Assembly: GCF_022965805.1 (NCBI RefSeq) | Contig: NC_133103.1 | Coordinates: forward strand, 29,006,329-29,070,328 | Direction: 5' to 3' | DNA from: Primulina eburnea | Lineage: Eukaryota; Streptophyta; Magnoliopsida; Lamiales; Gesneriaceae | DNA length: 64,000 bases | The notes under the pieces: model-generated | Told to the model about the DNA's origin: nothing | The model's database searches: none | What the model saw: only the letters and a program-made list of their open reading frames with translations | Shown: positions 1 to 12,609 of the stretch, one piece after another | Numbering within the stretch: the first letter of the stretch is position 1 | Layout of the letters: every line of letters begins with the position of its first letter | Program-made: the position numbers and the translations under genes

Positions 1-127
1 ACACTGTTGATAGAAGAATGTAAAATATTAAACATTTTTAATTTTCTTGATTGATATAAATTTTGGCTCGAATTCAAAATGAGGGATTTAAATTTCGATA
101 ATTTGTCTCACCAATTAATTTAAAAAT
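1..127. other. Unassigned AT-rich flank left of element E1
   Basis: AT-rich sequence with no coding signal that I recognise. It ends directly at the TG start of the E1 5' LTR. The five bases before the LTR (aaaat) would be the target duplication, but this cannot be tested because the right end of E1 is truncated. Confidence 0.4.
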
Positions 128-2748
128 TGTAAGGTCCAGGAAATTTAAATTTAAGTAACCTGAATGCATGCAATCTAGGATTTTATTTAAAATATGAGTT
201 TATTTATTTTTATGCATTTAATGCATGATTAATGCATGGCTAGGATTAATTTCACGATATTCTAAAAGTTCACTCATTAGGGTTTCTAGATGCATTTTGC
301 GCTCGAACGAGGAACAGAGACCGGAGATTTATCAGGAAAAATATTTTTATTACATGATTAATTTTAAATAATTAATATGGGGTGTTTTAAGGGTGTTTTT
401 CGAAAATGGTCTTTGGTGGATATTTTTACTTTTCGGGTCATATTTTTAACCGATACGCATATTTTATCGATTCGGATGACTTTTGAGGGTTCTGACAATA
501 TTTTTAAAAACATATCAAAACGAAATATTTTTCCGAAATATTTTTGGGCTTATTGGGTTTGTTTTATTGCTGAATGGGCTCAAAACCCTTTTAATTTTTT
601 TATTAGGGCCCATTAGTGTAATAACCTTTGTCTTAAATTTTACTAAACCTAACCCTACTTATGTATCTCGGCCGCCCCTTCCCCCCCACCCAACATCATA
701 GCAGCCTTCCTTTTTGTAGTAGCCTTATTTCTTCCATTAAAATCGAAGCAAGCTCCCTCCCCGCTTCTCGAGTGCCTCTCCGACGCGTACATCTTCACGT
801 TTGTAAGCATTAAAAAAACGATAAGGCATGCCTTGTAAAGACTTTTCTCATCATTCACATTGTATAGCTACTGTTATTAATGTATTTACACGAGGATGTT
901 TCGATCTAATATGAAGCATGAATCTTTTTCGGTTTTTACATGACTTCATGCATCCTTTTGATCGAAAATCACGTTTTTCATGTACATGTGCAAGGGGCTG
1001 TCGGTTATTGATTGCTAAGATATTTACATGATGGATAAGGGGCTGTCACAAGGCTGGATTTGAGGTTAGGTGTGCCAAGCTTAGGGCCGATTGGTGTTGT
1101 GTTGAGGGGTTGGCTTATTTTGGTTTTGGATCCGGAAAAGGGTGGAGTCGGCGATACGAGGGATGAACCGGGCCATGGACCAGACCCTGGTCTGAGACAC
1201 GACCTAGGGAGGCTCAACCACTGTTGGAACCAACCATGAAGCCCGTTGATCGCAAGAAGGGAGATGAGGCTCGGGTGATTGCGACTTCGGAAAATATAGA
1301 GCGTGAAAGTCATGGGGCTTGCATGGGGCTGTGGCCGTGAATGAATAGGTCCAGTAGGGTCCTATGGGCGGTTAGGAAGGCTGGTCCAAGCGTGGTCCTT
1401 GAGGGTTAAGTCTAGGATTGGTAAAAACTTGAGTTGGTGCGACCAGGGTTTGAGGATGTGTTAGGGTCGAATAATCTAGAAGCATTCTAGGGGCTGTTTG
1501 AAGGTTTAAGGGGTCTGTCTTTGATGCGTTTATGGGCTGTTTTAGGGGTTTTAGGTTTGGTAAAAGTTGGAGAAATTTTGGTTAAGTTTCGGGCCGATTT
1601 GAGTTAAAACCAAGACTCGCTCCAAGTTTTAAAACGCATCGATTAAATTTTGAAACGGGCTCGAGTTTAAATCTAGAAATAATTTTGAATATGTTTGGGG
1701 ACGTTTTAAGAAGTTTGGTAAGCTTCGGATCGAATTTAGAGGTCCAGTGCTAAAACGGTCATTTTTGGTTTCCAGGGGCAAAATAGTCATTTTGCACCCG
1801 GGTTGAGTTTATAGTCCCGACATCGCCCTGAGCACAAATTTATCATGTTTTTAAATGTTAAGTATCACGTATATGATTTTTATGAAATTATAAAAATATG
1901 TTGCATCTTGATTTTAAGAAAAATTTACGTTTATGCATGTTTTATTAAGTGATGAATATGATGACATGTTTTGGAAGGAAGGGAGTTGGTTGTGAGTAAT
2001 ACTAATACGTTAATACGATGATATGTGAGGCCAAGGCTCAGTGAACGGGTAATGCTGTCGCTGATGTCCCCGCCGCTGGTTATCGTGGTTACACGTAGAT
2101 GGATCTATCGACTCACATGATAATACGAAATTCAGAGCTAACGAACAGAGATCAAATTAAGAACAGGGACATGTATATGGTGATATGATGATATGTGCTA
2201 TGTTTATTATTATGTTGTGACAGGTTAAGATATTGCATAAGATTTCGCATGATCATGAAATGTATGTTGAATATGGTATTTTTCACGGCTGCATGATATG
2301 TATATATATTTATTATCATGGTAAAAGTGTGTTGAGTCTTTAGACTCACTAGGTGCGAATGATGCAGGTGAGCATGTCGATGAGGGGACAGGAGGTGCTG
2401 AATTCTGAGTAGGTAGGGCTGGATGTGCGCACACGACTCGGGGACCTACATTTTCCGCACATCACGTTTTTGAGTTAGGAGTGGACATGAATATTTTATA
2501 CGCTTATTTTTACATGTTGAGGTTTTTTTCAAGATTTTTACTTGTTTCTTATTTGCATCATTTTGAAACGTAAGTCTAGGTTTGTCAACTTTTCTTTCAT
2601 TTAAACTGCAGTATTTTAAGGTTAACTGACTGCTATTTTTTTAAAATACGAAATTTTCAATGGTATTGCATGCATGCATGAGTTAGTAATTATCGAATGT
2701 TGAGCTTATAAAAATTTTTTGTAGCATTTTAAATTTGTAGACGTCTCA
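128..2748 (+). repeat. E1 5' LTR
   Basis: A 2.6-kb LTR starting TGTAAGGTCC and ending just before the primer site. Its first 1.7 kb is repeated from 45397 onward in the interrupted 3' LTR, with matching blocks such as the start, the Asp/Gly-poor T-rich stretch near 560-620 and the block near 1000-1330. Open frames seen here on either strand are not supported as genes. Unlike the other gypsy LTRs in the window, it shows no dyad-motif array. Confidence 0.85.
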
Positions 2749-2750
2749 GT

Positions 2751-2762
2751 TGATATCAGAGC
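2751..2762 (+). other. E1 primer binding site (iMet-type, one mismatch)
   Basis: TGATATCAGAGC differs at one position from the usual plant site TGGTATCAGAGC, which is complementary to the 3' end of initiator tRNA-Met. It lies two bases after the LTR end. Confidence 0.75.
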
Positions 2763-3006
2763 AAGGTTCATGTATAGGATTGTGCCACCGCCAGCTACTG
2801 CAGCTCAGTCTTCACAGCTCAAGTCTGTAAACTTTTATGTTTTAAATGTTTTAAATGATTTACTTCTATCACCTACATGTTTACATGATATACGTTTTTC
2901 GATGATTTACAGTGTATGTTTAGCTAATTTCATGGTTAAATGTTTTAAAAACTATATTAAATTGCATGATGGGTTACGTTTAGAATTTGAACTGTATTCA
3001 GATATC

Positions 3007-3957
3007 ATGCATCCCAGACACGACCCCAGCATAGACAGACAAGATGATATTCTTGCAGGTGGCAGAGGCCCTCACCACCACCGCCACCGATGGATGAAGC
3101 CACTCGTGTACTGTATCATATGGCTAGGCTATTAGAGCAGGTACAGCAGGCTCCCAAACCTCATACCGATATTTTTGAGCAGTTTAGACAGCTCAACCCG
3201 AAGGAGTTCGGGGGTACCACAGACCTATTCCTGGCAGAGGGATGGATTCGATCGCTGGAGCTGCATTTTTGGTATCTGCAGATGAGGGATAGCGACCGGG
3301 TCAGGTGCGCCACATATATGTTGAGGGATGATGCATCCCTTTGGTGGGAGGGAGCCACTCATGCCGTGGACTTGGCTACTCTCAACTGGGACATGTTCAA
3401 AGAGATATTCTACGAAAATTATTTCCTAGCTGATGTCAGTGGCCGCCCGACGAGGGAGTTCATGATTCTCTGCCGGGGAGACTTGACTTGGGTCGAGTTT
3501 ATTTTGAAGTTTGACACGGGTTTCCACTTTGTGTCCCTTATTGCTAGAGATGCCACCCAGAATCTGAGACATTTCATGGATTGACTGATACCCACCCTGT
3601 GTCGGGACGTTATTCTTATGAGACCTGCGAGTTATGATGAGGCAATCGCTTGTGCTTTTCAGGCGGAGCATGCCCTATGGATTATTTATGTCGAGATGCA
3701 GCAGAAGAGGCATCAGGCCCAGACTAGTTCTCAGCCGCAGAAGAGGTAGTTCACCGGACCACCGAGGCACCAGGGGCAGTAGAAGCCCTAGGGACAGTTT
3801 CAGAGGCCTGGACAGAAGAGGCAACCTCAGGCACCCGGGGCTCCTAAGCCAGTGGAAGGACAGGTGTGCAAGCAGTGCAACAGATTGCATTACGACAAAA
3901 TGTATGGAGGGGCTCCTTCAGGTGCTTTGTTGCAAAGAGGAGGGTTACATGTGAATA
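3007..3957 (+). pseudogene. gag: E1 gag (capsid/nucleocapsid) pseudogene
   Basis: The probable start is the ATG at 3007, followed by a basic, Asp-rich leader and a Pro/His-rich run. Inside that run (about 3069-3089) the frame shifts to the one read from 3090 to 3584. That stretch has the capsid pattern of gypsy gag (FGGTTD, then AEGWIRSLE, then LWWEG). A TGA ends it at 3582-3584, although coding similarity goes on to about 3950 with more stops. A degenerate zinc knuckle with spaced C, C, H and C lies near 3860-3905. The bases from 2763 to 3006 look like untranslated leader. Confidence 0.75.
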
Positions 3958-4039
3958 ATTCAGTGAATTTATGAGGAATTTATGAGGATTTTGGGATAAT
4001 TGCCGGTAAGAAATTTCTTAAGTTTCAACATGATTAGAT

Positions 4040-4363
4040 TTGATTGTATGTTTTGTCGCAGAGAAGATATATATTTCAAGTGTAGCCACGCATGCATTGC
4101 TTGATTCAGGTGCTACATGTTCGTTTATATCCGAATCTTTCATCAAGCGACTAGAAATCATACCAGTGGCGATGGATTCAGGGTTTAGAGTATCGACTCT
4201 ATCCGGGGATCAGATGTTCACTTCCCAGATAGTGAAGGGATTAGAGCTTCATTTAGAGAAATATACGATGCAGGCATATTTGATAGTGCTACCATTGCCG
4301 AAGTTCGATTTTATTATGGATATGAACTGGCTTTCATTGAATGGAGCTTTCATAGGCTTTTGA
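4040..4363 (+). pseudogene. E1 aspartic protease domain
   Basis: The frame contains the retropepsin-like active-site pattern LLDSGATCSFIS near residues 21-32 and the later FDFIMDMNWL block, as in gypsy proteases. The active-site Asp-Ser-Gly is intact, but the frame ends in TGA at 4361-4363 and is separated from gag and RT by stops. Between 4364 and about 4545 I see only the decayed protease-RT linker. Confidence 0.75.
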
Positions 4364-4544
4364 AAGATATCATTATCCTTCCCATCGCCCAGTGGTAAGC
4401 TGTTTATTTTTGAGGCAGTCAGACATCAGTAGATGCCTCACGTCATTTACTGCATTTGTGTGAGGAAGCTTATGAAGAGAGGCTGCCAGGAATTTTTGGC
4501 CATCATTGTGTCAGTGTTAGAGCTAGTTAATTAGAGGCTAGAGG

Positions 4545-5920
4545 ACATGGATGTGGTCAGAGAGTTCTCCAGTGTTTCCCTGACGATGTTTCAGGCTTTC
4601 CACCAAATAGAGAGGTGGACTTTTCTATTGAGCTCATGTCAAGTACAATGCCGATTTCTAAGGCACCCTATCGTCTAGCACCTGCCGAGATGAAAGAACT
4701 GAAAGATCAGATATAAGATTTGATAGATAAGGAATTCATCCGCCCTAGCTTTTCTCCATGAGTCGCACCAGTACAGTTCGTTAAAAATAAGGATGGCAGG
4801 ATGTGGCTTTTTATTGACTACCGAGAGCTGAATAGGTTCACAGTCAAGAACAAGTATCCGTTGCCGAGGATCAAGGATTTGTTCGATCAGCTTCAGGGAG
4901 CATCAGTGTTCTCCAAGATAGATCTTCAATCCAGATACCATCAGCTGAAGGTGAGAGATACTGACGTGCATAAGACAGCCTCTCGGACGCGTTATGGGCC
5001 CTATGAGTTTATGGTGATGTCCTTCAGTTTGATGAACGCGCCAGCGATCTTCATGGATCTCATGATTCACGTGTTTAAACTTTATTTAGATCAGTTCTTC
5101 GTATTTTTCATGGACGATATCCTGATCTATTCGAAGAGCAGAGAGGAGCACAGCCAACATCTAAGAACCGTACTGCATAATCTACAAGACAGATGGTTGT
5201 ATGCCAATTTCAGTAAGTGAGAGTTCTAGTTCGACAGAGTGGCATTCGTGTGCCACATTGTATCTCGAGATGGTATTGAGGTCGACCCCAGTAAGGTCGA
5301 GTCAGTCAGAGATTGGCCAGTGCCAAAGAGCGTGACAAAAATACGTAGCTTCTTGGGATTGGATGGATACTACAAGAATTTCATTCAGAGATTCTCTTTC
5401 ATTGCGGTTCCTTTGATCGCATTGACGAAGAAGAATGTCCAGTTTTTTTGGGGATCCGAGTGTCAGGAGAGCTTCGACAGACTGAAGCAAGCATCGACCA
5501 CTGTGCCAGTTCTAGCTATGCCATAAGGGCAGGGAGAGTTCGTGGTTTATACAGATGCTTCGAAACTTGGTTTTGGCGCGGTTCTGATGCAGAATGACAG
5601 AGTTATAGCCTACGCGTCCAGACAGCTGAAGATCCATGAGAATAATTATCCGACTCATGAACTCGAGCTAGCAGCAGTGGTATTTGACCTGAAGATTTGG
5701 AGACACTATCTATATGGGGAGAAGTTAATGATTTTTACTGATCACAAGAACCTGAAGTACTTCTTCACATAGAAAGAGCTGAACATGAGACAGAGGAGAT
5801 GGCTGGAGCTAGTGAAAGATTACGACTGTGACATTAGCTACCATCCGGGTAAGGCTAATATGGTTGCAGATCATCTGAGCAGGAAGCATACAGTGATTGC
5901 CCATTTGTTAGTACAGAGGC
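4545..5920 (+). pseudogene. pol: E1 reverse transcriptase and RNase H pseudogene
   Basis: Ty3/gypsy RT fragments run from the linker at about 4545 through the fingers (IDYREL near 4815), the FMDD catalytic box (about 5107) and the thumb (FLGLDGYY near 5350). RNase H follows, with [10 protein letters not shown] near 5545 and FTDHKNLKY near 5735. At least six in-frame stops interrupt it, including TGA where a Trp of the SPWGAP motif is expected, TAG for the Trp after 5218, TAA at 5524 and TAG at 5770. Most are explained by single C-to-T or G-to-A changes. This is a dead copy. Confidence 0.85.
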
Positions 5921-5999
5921 CGGTACAGGTGGAGATTCAGATTTTTGAGCTTGGAGTTTATGCTAGGGGCGATGCCTCAAATCTTGCTACTATGACAGT

Positions 6000-6955
6000 A
6001 CAACTGACATTGAGTGATAAAATTCGGGCAGGGCAGACTTCTGACGAGCAGTTACAGAAGCCAGAGACTGTATACAGTTGTGGACGGCATAGTGAGATAT
6101 AGAGACCATCTATGGGTTCCTAACAGTGATTCCCTTATAGCAGATATCTTGAGCGAGGGCCCACAGCACCCGTACTCCATCCATCCAGAGAGTACGAAGA
6201 TGTATAAGGATCTGCAGACTCTTTATTGGTGTTCGGGCATGTAGCGAGATATTTTGTGATTTTTCTCAAAGTGTTTGACATGTCAGCAGATCAAGGCAGA
6301 GCATCAGAGACCCGCAGGGAAGCTGAGACCCCTCCCTATTCCCGAGTGGAAATGAGAGAACATCACCATGGACTTTGTGACAGGGCTTTCGAGGACTACT
6401 AGAGGATATAATGCAATCTGGGAGATAGTTGATCGGCTCACCAAATCAGCTCACTTTATACCGATCAATAAAACTTTCACCATGACTCAGTTTGCAGAGT
6501 TGTACATCAGAGAGATAGTCAAACTGCATGGGATTCCAGCGTCCATCGTGTCAGACAGGGATCCGAGGTTCACGTCTGCGTTATGGAAGAGTCTACATCA
6601 CGAATTTGGTACTAAGCTGATGTTCAGTACTGCCTTCCATCCTCAGACAGACGGACAGTCATAGAGGGTGATTCAGATTCTGGAAGACCTACTCCGAGCT
6701 TGAATGATCGATTTTTAGGGCACTTGGGAGCCAAAGTCACCTCTCATCGAGTTCACATCCAACAACAGTTATCAGGCATCGATCGGTATGGCTCCATACG
6801 AAACATTGTATGAGAGGAAGTGTAGGTTGCAAGTGTATTGGGATGAGATAGAAGAGAGAGCAGAGTTGAGTCCGGATATTTTCAAGCAGACCGCAGAGTT
6901 AGTGGGCAGGATTCGAGATAGGATGAATACCGCTAAGAGCCGTCAGAAAAGTTAT
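6000..6955 (+). pseudogene. pol: E1 integrase, upstream part
   Basis: The zinc-binding region (about 6160-6300) and catalytic core (6368-6955) of a Ty3/gypsy integrase are recognisable: MDFVTG holds the first Asp and SDRDPRF the second. The third catalytic residue, the Glu in the GQSER motif, is now a TAG stop at 6662-6664. More stops follow near 6703 and 6718. The frame is cut at 6955 by insertion of E2 and continues at 44888. Confidence 0.85.
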
Positions 6956-8614
6956 TGTTGGATCGAGAAAATCCTCTAACAAAAAACTTGATGAGCTGCA
7001 ATAGCTCATGTTCTAAGAATGTTTATACCGACGAATTAGATCGAGTTTGAAATAAAATCAAGCAAAAAATACTCTTATTAATCATTCGTTAAGAAAACTG
7101 ATCGGTTAAAGATTTTAATCTTGTGTAACTAATTAACTGAAAATAAGGAGGATCAGTTCTTGCATGTATCAGTTCAGTTAAGGTGAGAACTGAAATGATA
7201 GATACTCGAACTGATCAAGTCATTTTAAAGCTAAGGGTTAACAGTTAGAGTATACAAGATATTTTAATGGATGTACGGAGACTTCAACGGCTCCTACGTC
7301 ACCCTTTCTACCTCCTCGGGTAGGATACACTACAAGACTTTGATTAATTACATCAAGTGTAATAACCCACCCAGTGTAGGACTTACCAACTGCCTAACTG
7401 AACTCCTAGTCTAGACTGAAGGCATCACCTTCCAGTCAACACTTCTTTAACATTCGTCTATGTAAGAAAGACTACATACACAAGTTTATTGTCTTGGTGC
7501 ATGTAGTGACCCGTTCCAGAATCACCTACTAATCAAAAACTAAGCATGCAATCAACCTAATTAACAATAATCAGAGATAACAGCGGAAAATACCACAAAT
7601 GATAGATATACAACCCAATCGAAGTCTAGAACAACTCAAAATAAAATATCCAATACAACCATATCGAATCAAAACAATATCGATAAACTAAACCAACCAG
7701 CTACTCAACGTCCTCCTCCTGCTCCTCCTGAGCTGTCCAACCTGAGGCCTGCCCCGTGGGAATGGGGTGTCCAAGAATAAACAAAACCGAGGACGTGAGC
7801 GATAAGAACGCCCAGTACAAAAGTATGAGTATACAGACCTATATGAAATGCACATGCTATGATATGATACCAGGGTAGTCAAGAAACAGGAATCACAAAA
7901 GGATCTCAACAATGCTCAGTCTAGAGGCGCCAAGTGGATAGTGCCGCGCGGTACACCTCTGGGTCACTGCATCCACTACAAGACAGACGTGGACCTAAAA
8001 TGTCCCGGACCACCGAAGCCCTCCCGACCCGTCGGCCACTGTGTACTCTCGGTGTCCATGCGTCCACAAGACAGGGCTGAGCGGCCCCAAGATATAGCTT
8101 ATCTCGAAAGAGATACAGCTCAACAGTAAAGGCTATCTCAAAGGAGAATACGGCTCAACATGAAATGCAACGTGCAGTAATAAACGTGACATAATAGCAT
8201 GCATCATATGACATATATCAATGCACCACATAATCATGCAACACATATATGAATGTATACTCAACCAGGATATCTCGGATAGTACTTTCGTACCTCTATC
8301 ACAGCAATCCTAATCCACTGGAACCACCAGACAACAGGTCTAATCCAAGCCTATTCATCAAGTGAAAACCATCACTAAACTTATCTACCAGACTTAACTA
8401 GATAATCCTGAGATAAATACTGATAAAATTCCAAACCTTCGTCCGTCGCTAGCCCGCTGATGCCGCTAGCTCCCAACTAGAGCACAGCTCTGCTACAAGA
8501 CCAGCAGCTCCCCGCTAGTGCCCAAATCTCGGAACAAGACTAGAACCTGTCAGAAACGACTGAAATGCTATGGAATTCTCTGAATTGGCGAGTCAAAATG
8601 AGGAAATCCGACCA

Positions 8615-8623
8615 CTATTTATA
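8615..8623 (-). promoter_or_regulatory. TATA box of S1
   Basis: Reads TATAAATAG on the minus strand, a textbook plant TATA box. The dyad array begins 8 bp upstream of it in transcription sense. Confidence 0.6.
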
Positions 8624-8630
8624 GGCCATG

Positions 8631-8844
8631 TTCGGATCCTCCGAACAACACTTCGGAACGTCCGAACGCTACGTGTCCATTGGCTCTTGACAGCTCATGA
8701 TCAGATCCTCCGATCATACACTTCGGACCGTCCGAACATGCACGTGTCCAGCTGCTCTTGACACCTCATGATCGGATCCACCAAACCTACTTCGGACCTT
8801 ACGAACTCTTCGGTGCTTCCGAACCATCTTCGGTCCGTCCGATC
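8631..8844. repeat. S1 dyad-motif array (TTCGGA..TCCGAA type)
   Basis: Eight imperfect dyads of the form TTCGGATCCTCCGAAC start at about 8631, 8652, 8700, 8722, 8771, 8791, 8809 and 8829. They are mostly paired about 20-22 bp apart, and the first three pairs repeat at 69-71 bp. Some copies use ATCGGATC or ATCAGATC variants with matching changes in the other arm. Confidence 0.75.
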
Positions 8845-9277
8845 ATGACTCGGTCAAAAATTACACATTAAACCTTCTTAATCACCAATAATCCGTTAAT
8901 TACCCAATTTGGGATTCGGGCTACTACAGTGCAAGACTGTATTTGAGTGGTGGTGTGTGTGTGTGTGAGAGAACTAAACAAGGAATGCACCATGAAGGTG
9001 TTCTCACATGCTGAGGGAAGTAAGCTTCTAAACAAAGCTGATATGACATTGAAGTGTTCCCTCTAGGTTGATTTCTTCTCTTTTGTAAGCTGATATGCAA
9101 TATGTGTGCCCTTCTTCTTTTCACTTCTCAATTCTCATCTATTTCTTCACTGAGCTTCGGCTTCTATTTATATGTGTTTGGCCGAATGTAAAGTGAGACT
9201 CAATTATTGTGACTGTTGCATTTGAATTTGTTCCTCAAAATCTATTCCGGAACTTTTAACTTTAAGCTCTGATCCAA

Positions 9278-10775
9278 TGATAGACGTAGTTTTTACGTAT
9301 TTTAAAGCATTAGTTTGTGTGTTTTTGCATTGTGCATGCGTACATTTCATTTACATTTTTGTTCGTTTCAGATTAAGCATATGCATTTGATCGTTTCTTA
9401 CTTGTGCGTGACAAATTTGTAGGTAAAACGACCGGAGAACCAAAATTGGAGCGAAGGATGCAATCGAAGAAGAAAATGAGCAGAAAAGGTGGCGCCCGAG
9501 TGGTAGAAAACTACCGCCCGGGTGCGAGAGTTGAATGCCAAAGGTGATGTCAATAACATGTGGCGCTCGGGCGGTAATTTTCTACCGCACGGGCGCGGGA
9601 TTTATCTTCTGAAGAGCCAACTTACCGAAGACTCGGCGCTCGGGCGGTAATTTTCTACCGCCCGAGCCCGACTGCCGCACATCCCAAGCAAGATTACAGA
9701 AGATGTGGCGCTCGAGCGGTAATATTCTACTGCCTGAGCGCCACCTATTTTTGGAAAAATATATTTGCCGATTCCTTACCTTAGTTGGGAGGAGGAGAGG
9801 ATAAGGGGATGATTGTTGGACAAAAAAAAGGACATTCAGACATAATTTCAGAGCCGCCAGAAGCTTTGGAGAATTTTTGCGCCAAAAGTTGAAGATTTGA
9901 AGATTTTCGGGCGTCGTATTTGCGATTTTCGCCACGCCTAGTATTTCTGATCTAGTTTCTATTCTTTAAACTTTATTTTGTTTAGTTTTAATTTGAACTC
10001 GCGTAGCTAAACTTTTATTATTTGTTGGGATTTAAGGGGATCCTACCCCGAACGTTGATTTGAATTAATTTATATTTCGATTGTTGCGTTATTCTTGATT
10101 ATACCACTTTGTTATCATGTTGTTAAAGTGTATCTAACTTTAATAACGATTTTATATTGCGAGTGAGTTCGAGAGAATAACTTGTGATAAGAACGAGTAG
10201 TATAATCCGTGGATCTACAATTTACATAGACATATGAAATTGGATACGTGCCGATAGTCATAGTCCTGAGGGTCGAAAACTAGGGGATTTCATAAATCGA
10301 CATGCAATTCACTCTTGATAAATAATTAAAGACAATTAATTACTTCATTGAGTAGAATTAGTTTGGCATAGATCGAGAGGGTGTGTTAATTGAATAGGAA
10401 ATCCTGTCGGAGGCATACAATCATTATCAAACAAATTAATTAATTAACGAGGGGTAGGTGAACCGATATTCTCAACAAATTTATTTATCATTGAATTTTA
10501 ATCAATTATTTTAGATATTATATTTCATTATCGAATTTTTGACTCATTTTATTTGCATGTTTAATTAAGTATAGTAGTAATAATCAACCAATCAACTTTC
10601 GTTGCTAAAGATTTAATAACTGAAAATAATAATTGTTAAATAAAATCTTCATTGGAACGATACTCGTACTTACGTACATTATACTATTACTTGACATCGT
10701 GCACTTGCGATTAATTTTTGAGCATACAAAACCATATTTTATTAAGAATTCCACAGTGCAAGTTTTGCTCCACCA
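9278..10775 (+). repeat. E3 5' LTR
   Basis: Matches the 3' LTR at 42884-44378 along its length with scattered substitutions. It contains a four-unit dyad array and a TATA-like stretch at 9755-9766. Confidence 0.88.
9489..9744. repeat. E3 5' LTR dyad array (GGCGCTCGGGCGGTA type), four units
   Basis: Each unit is a long inverted repeat with a GGCGCTCGGGCGGTA arm, a 5-6 base spacer and a TACCGCCCGAGCGC arm. Units start at 9491, 9562, 9635 and 9707, spaced 71, 73 and 72 bp, and the arms of a unit start about 21 bp apart. A TATA-like AAATATATTT lies about 12 bp downstream. Confidence 0.85.
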
Positions 10776-10781
10776 AGTTTT

Positions 10782-10799
10782 TGGCGCCGTTGCCGGGGA
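10782..10799 (+). other. E3 primer binding site, Athila type
   Basis: TGGCGCCGTTGCCGGGGA is the characteristic sequence after the 5' LTR of Athila-group elements, usually assigned to tRNA-Asp. Confidence 0.85.
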
Positions 10800-10898
10800 C
10801 TGTTAATCTACATTTTTATTTTCAATTATTTACTTTAGCATTCTCTATTTCACTTGGGTTGAAACCTTCGATTTTTTTCGCAGATATCTCTCTTGTGC

Positions 10899-12603
10899 AT
10901 GCCAAGGTCTCTAGAGTCTGAACTAGAGACATTCGATCCCGAGATTGAAAGAACCTTACGTAGAAGACGACAACAGCAAAGACTAAGAGACATAATGAAC
11001 AGGAACGAACATGAGGAGGAGCATCACGAAGATCCAAGGATCGAAGAGCCAAGGCGCATACCCATGCTTGAGTATGCGCAACCATCGCTTGAGGGAGTAC
11101 TTCCAAGCATAGTGCGACCAACTGTTAGGGCAAACCAGTTTGAGATCAAGCTAGCAATAATTCAAATGATCCAGAACACTGTCCAATTCGGGGGAAATGC
11201 GCTAGATGATCCGAACACTCACATCGCCGACTTCTTAGAAATTTGCGATACTTTTAAATTTAATGGAGTTTCAGATGATGCTGTTAGACTACGTTTATTT
11301 CCGTTCTCTTTGCGTGATAAAGCTAAATCTTAGTTGAATTGTTTGCCTGTAGGTTCAATCACAACTTGGGAGGATATGGCCAAGGCATTCCTCTTGAAGT
11401 ACTTTCCTCCATCAAAAACCATGAAGCTGCGAGCGGACATAACCACCTTCTCTCAATTTGAGCAGGAGTCATTCTACGAGGCTTGGGAGCGCTACAAAGT
11501 CTTATTGCGAAGATGCCCACATCATGAGTTGCCTCTTGGGTTAGTGGTCCAAACTTTTTACTATGGTTTAATTTCATCTAACCAAACCATGATAGATGCT
11601 GCGGCCTGCGGAAATCTGTTGAGGAAAACGGCCGAAGAGGGATATGAGTTACTAGAGGAGATGGCTGCTAGCAGCTATCACCCTCAATCTGAAAGAAACA
11701 CTCAGCGAAGGAATGCAGGAGTACACCAGGTAACTGACTTTTCAGCTGTCACCGCACAATTAGAAGCACTCAACAGGAAAATAGACAGCATGAACTTAAA
11801 CGGGACAGCGATGCGCCTGCAAGAGATATTTTGTTAAAAATGCGGAGGAGAGCACTATGTTAGTGGTCCTTTCTATATAAATGAGGAGCACCAGTGAACC
11901 AAGTGGGAGTCCACAACCGTCCGGGGAATGATCCGTACTCAAAGACATACAATCCTGGATGGAGGCAACATCCCAACTTCTCATGGAGCGGTCAAAACAG
12001 TCAGAATCGACCGCAAGGAGGAAAATCATACGGGAAACAATCGATGTATATATTTGATCCTCCTAGAGAAGAGAAGTCCAACCTGGAGTAAATGATGTCT
12101 AAGTTTATTTCATCCACTGAAACTAGACTTAAAAACCAAGATGCATTGATAAAAGAGCTCGAGAATCAAATTGGACAGTTGACCAAGATGATAGCAAGTA
12201 GAGAGCCGGGCACCTTGCCAAGTAACACAGAGACAAATCCAAAAGAGCAAGTGAAGGCCATCGAGTTGAAGAGTGTGAAGTTTTAGAGTCAAGAGAAAAA
12301 GAGAAAACTCAAAAATTGGATGAGCATTCTGAAACATCCAAAGATAAGTCCTCTAACTCTACACCAGCACCCATTGCACAACCTAAAATTGTTATTCCTC
12401 CACCTTTTCCTGAAGCACTGAAAAAAGCAAAACTAGATGCACAATTCGGTAAGTTTCTCGAGGTATTCAAAAAATTGCATATCAATATTCCTTCTGCCGA
12501 TGCTTTGATGCAAATGCCTAGTTATGCTAAATTTTTGAATGATATATTCGCAAATAAGAGGAAGTTGGAGGATGACATGACGGTGAATCTTACTGAAAAT
12601 TGA
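10899..12603 (+). pseudogene. gag: E3 gag pseudogene (Athila type)
   Basis: The ATG at 10899 begins an Arg/Glu-rich leader, then the capsid block with FGGNALDDPNTHIADFLE and later AFLLKYFPPSKT, characteristic of Athila gag. A TAG at 11331-11333 replaces an expected Trp and a TAA follows at 11835-11837. The frame shifts near 11890, where a degraded CCHC region should lie, and again near 12290. The stretch from about 12092 to 12286 is predicted to form a coiled coil (KNQDALIKELENQIGQL). Confidence 0.82.
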
Positions 12604-12609
12604 TCTACT

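Larger units (their letters stand above)
7502..8928 (-). mobile_element. S1: gypsy-type solo LTR
   Basis: A 1427-bp unit beginning TGTAGTGACCC and ending GGGCTACTACA, so its ends are near-perfect inverted repeats. It is flanked by gtgca at 7497-7501 and 8929-8933. It has no primer site, polypurine tract or coding domain. A TATA box on the minus strand suggests minus orientation. Assignment to Ty3/gypsy is inferred from the terminal sequence style. Confidence 0.8.

Noticed and set aside
1005..1313. 102-codon minus-strand frame in the E1 LTR, with a related one at 54899-55147
   Set aside because: Both lie in the same LTR block, but reading frames are not preserved between copies and no domain is recognisable.
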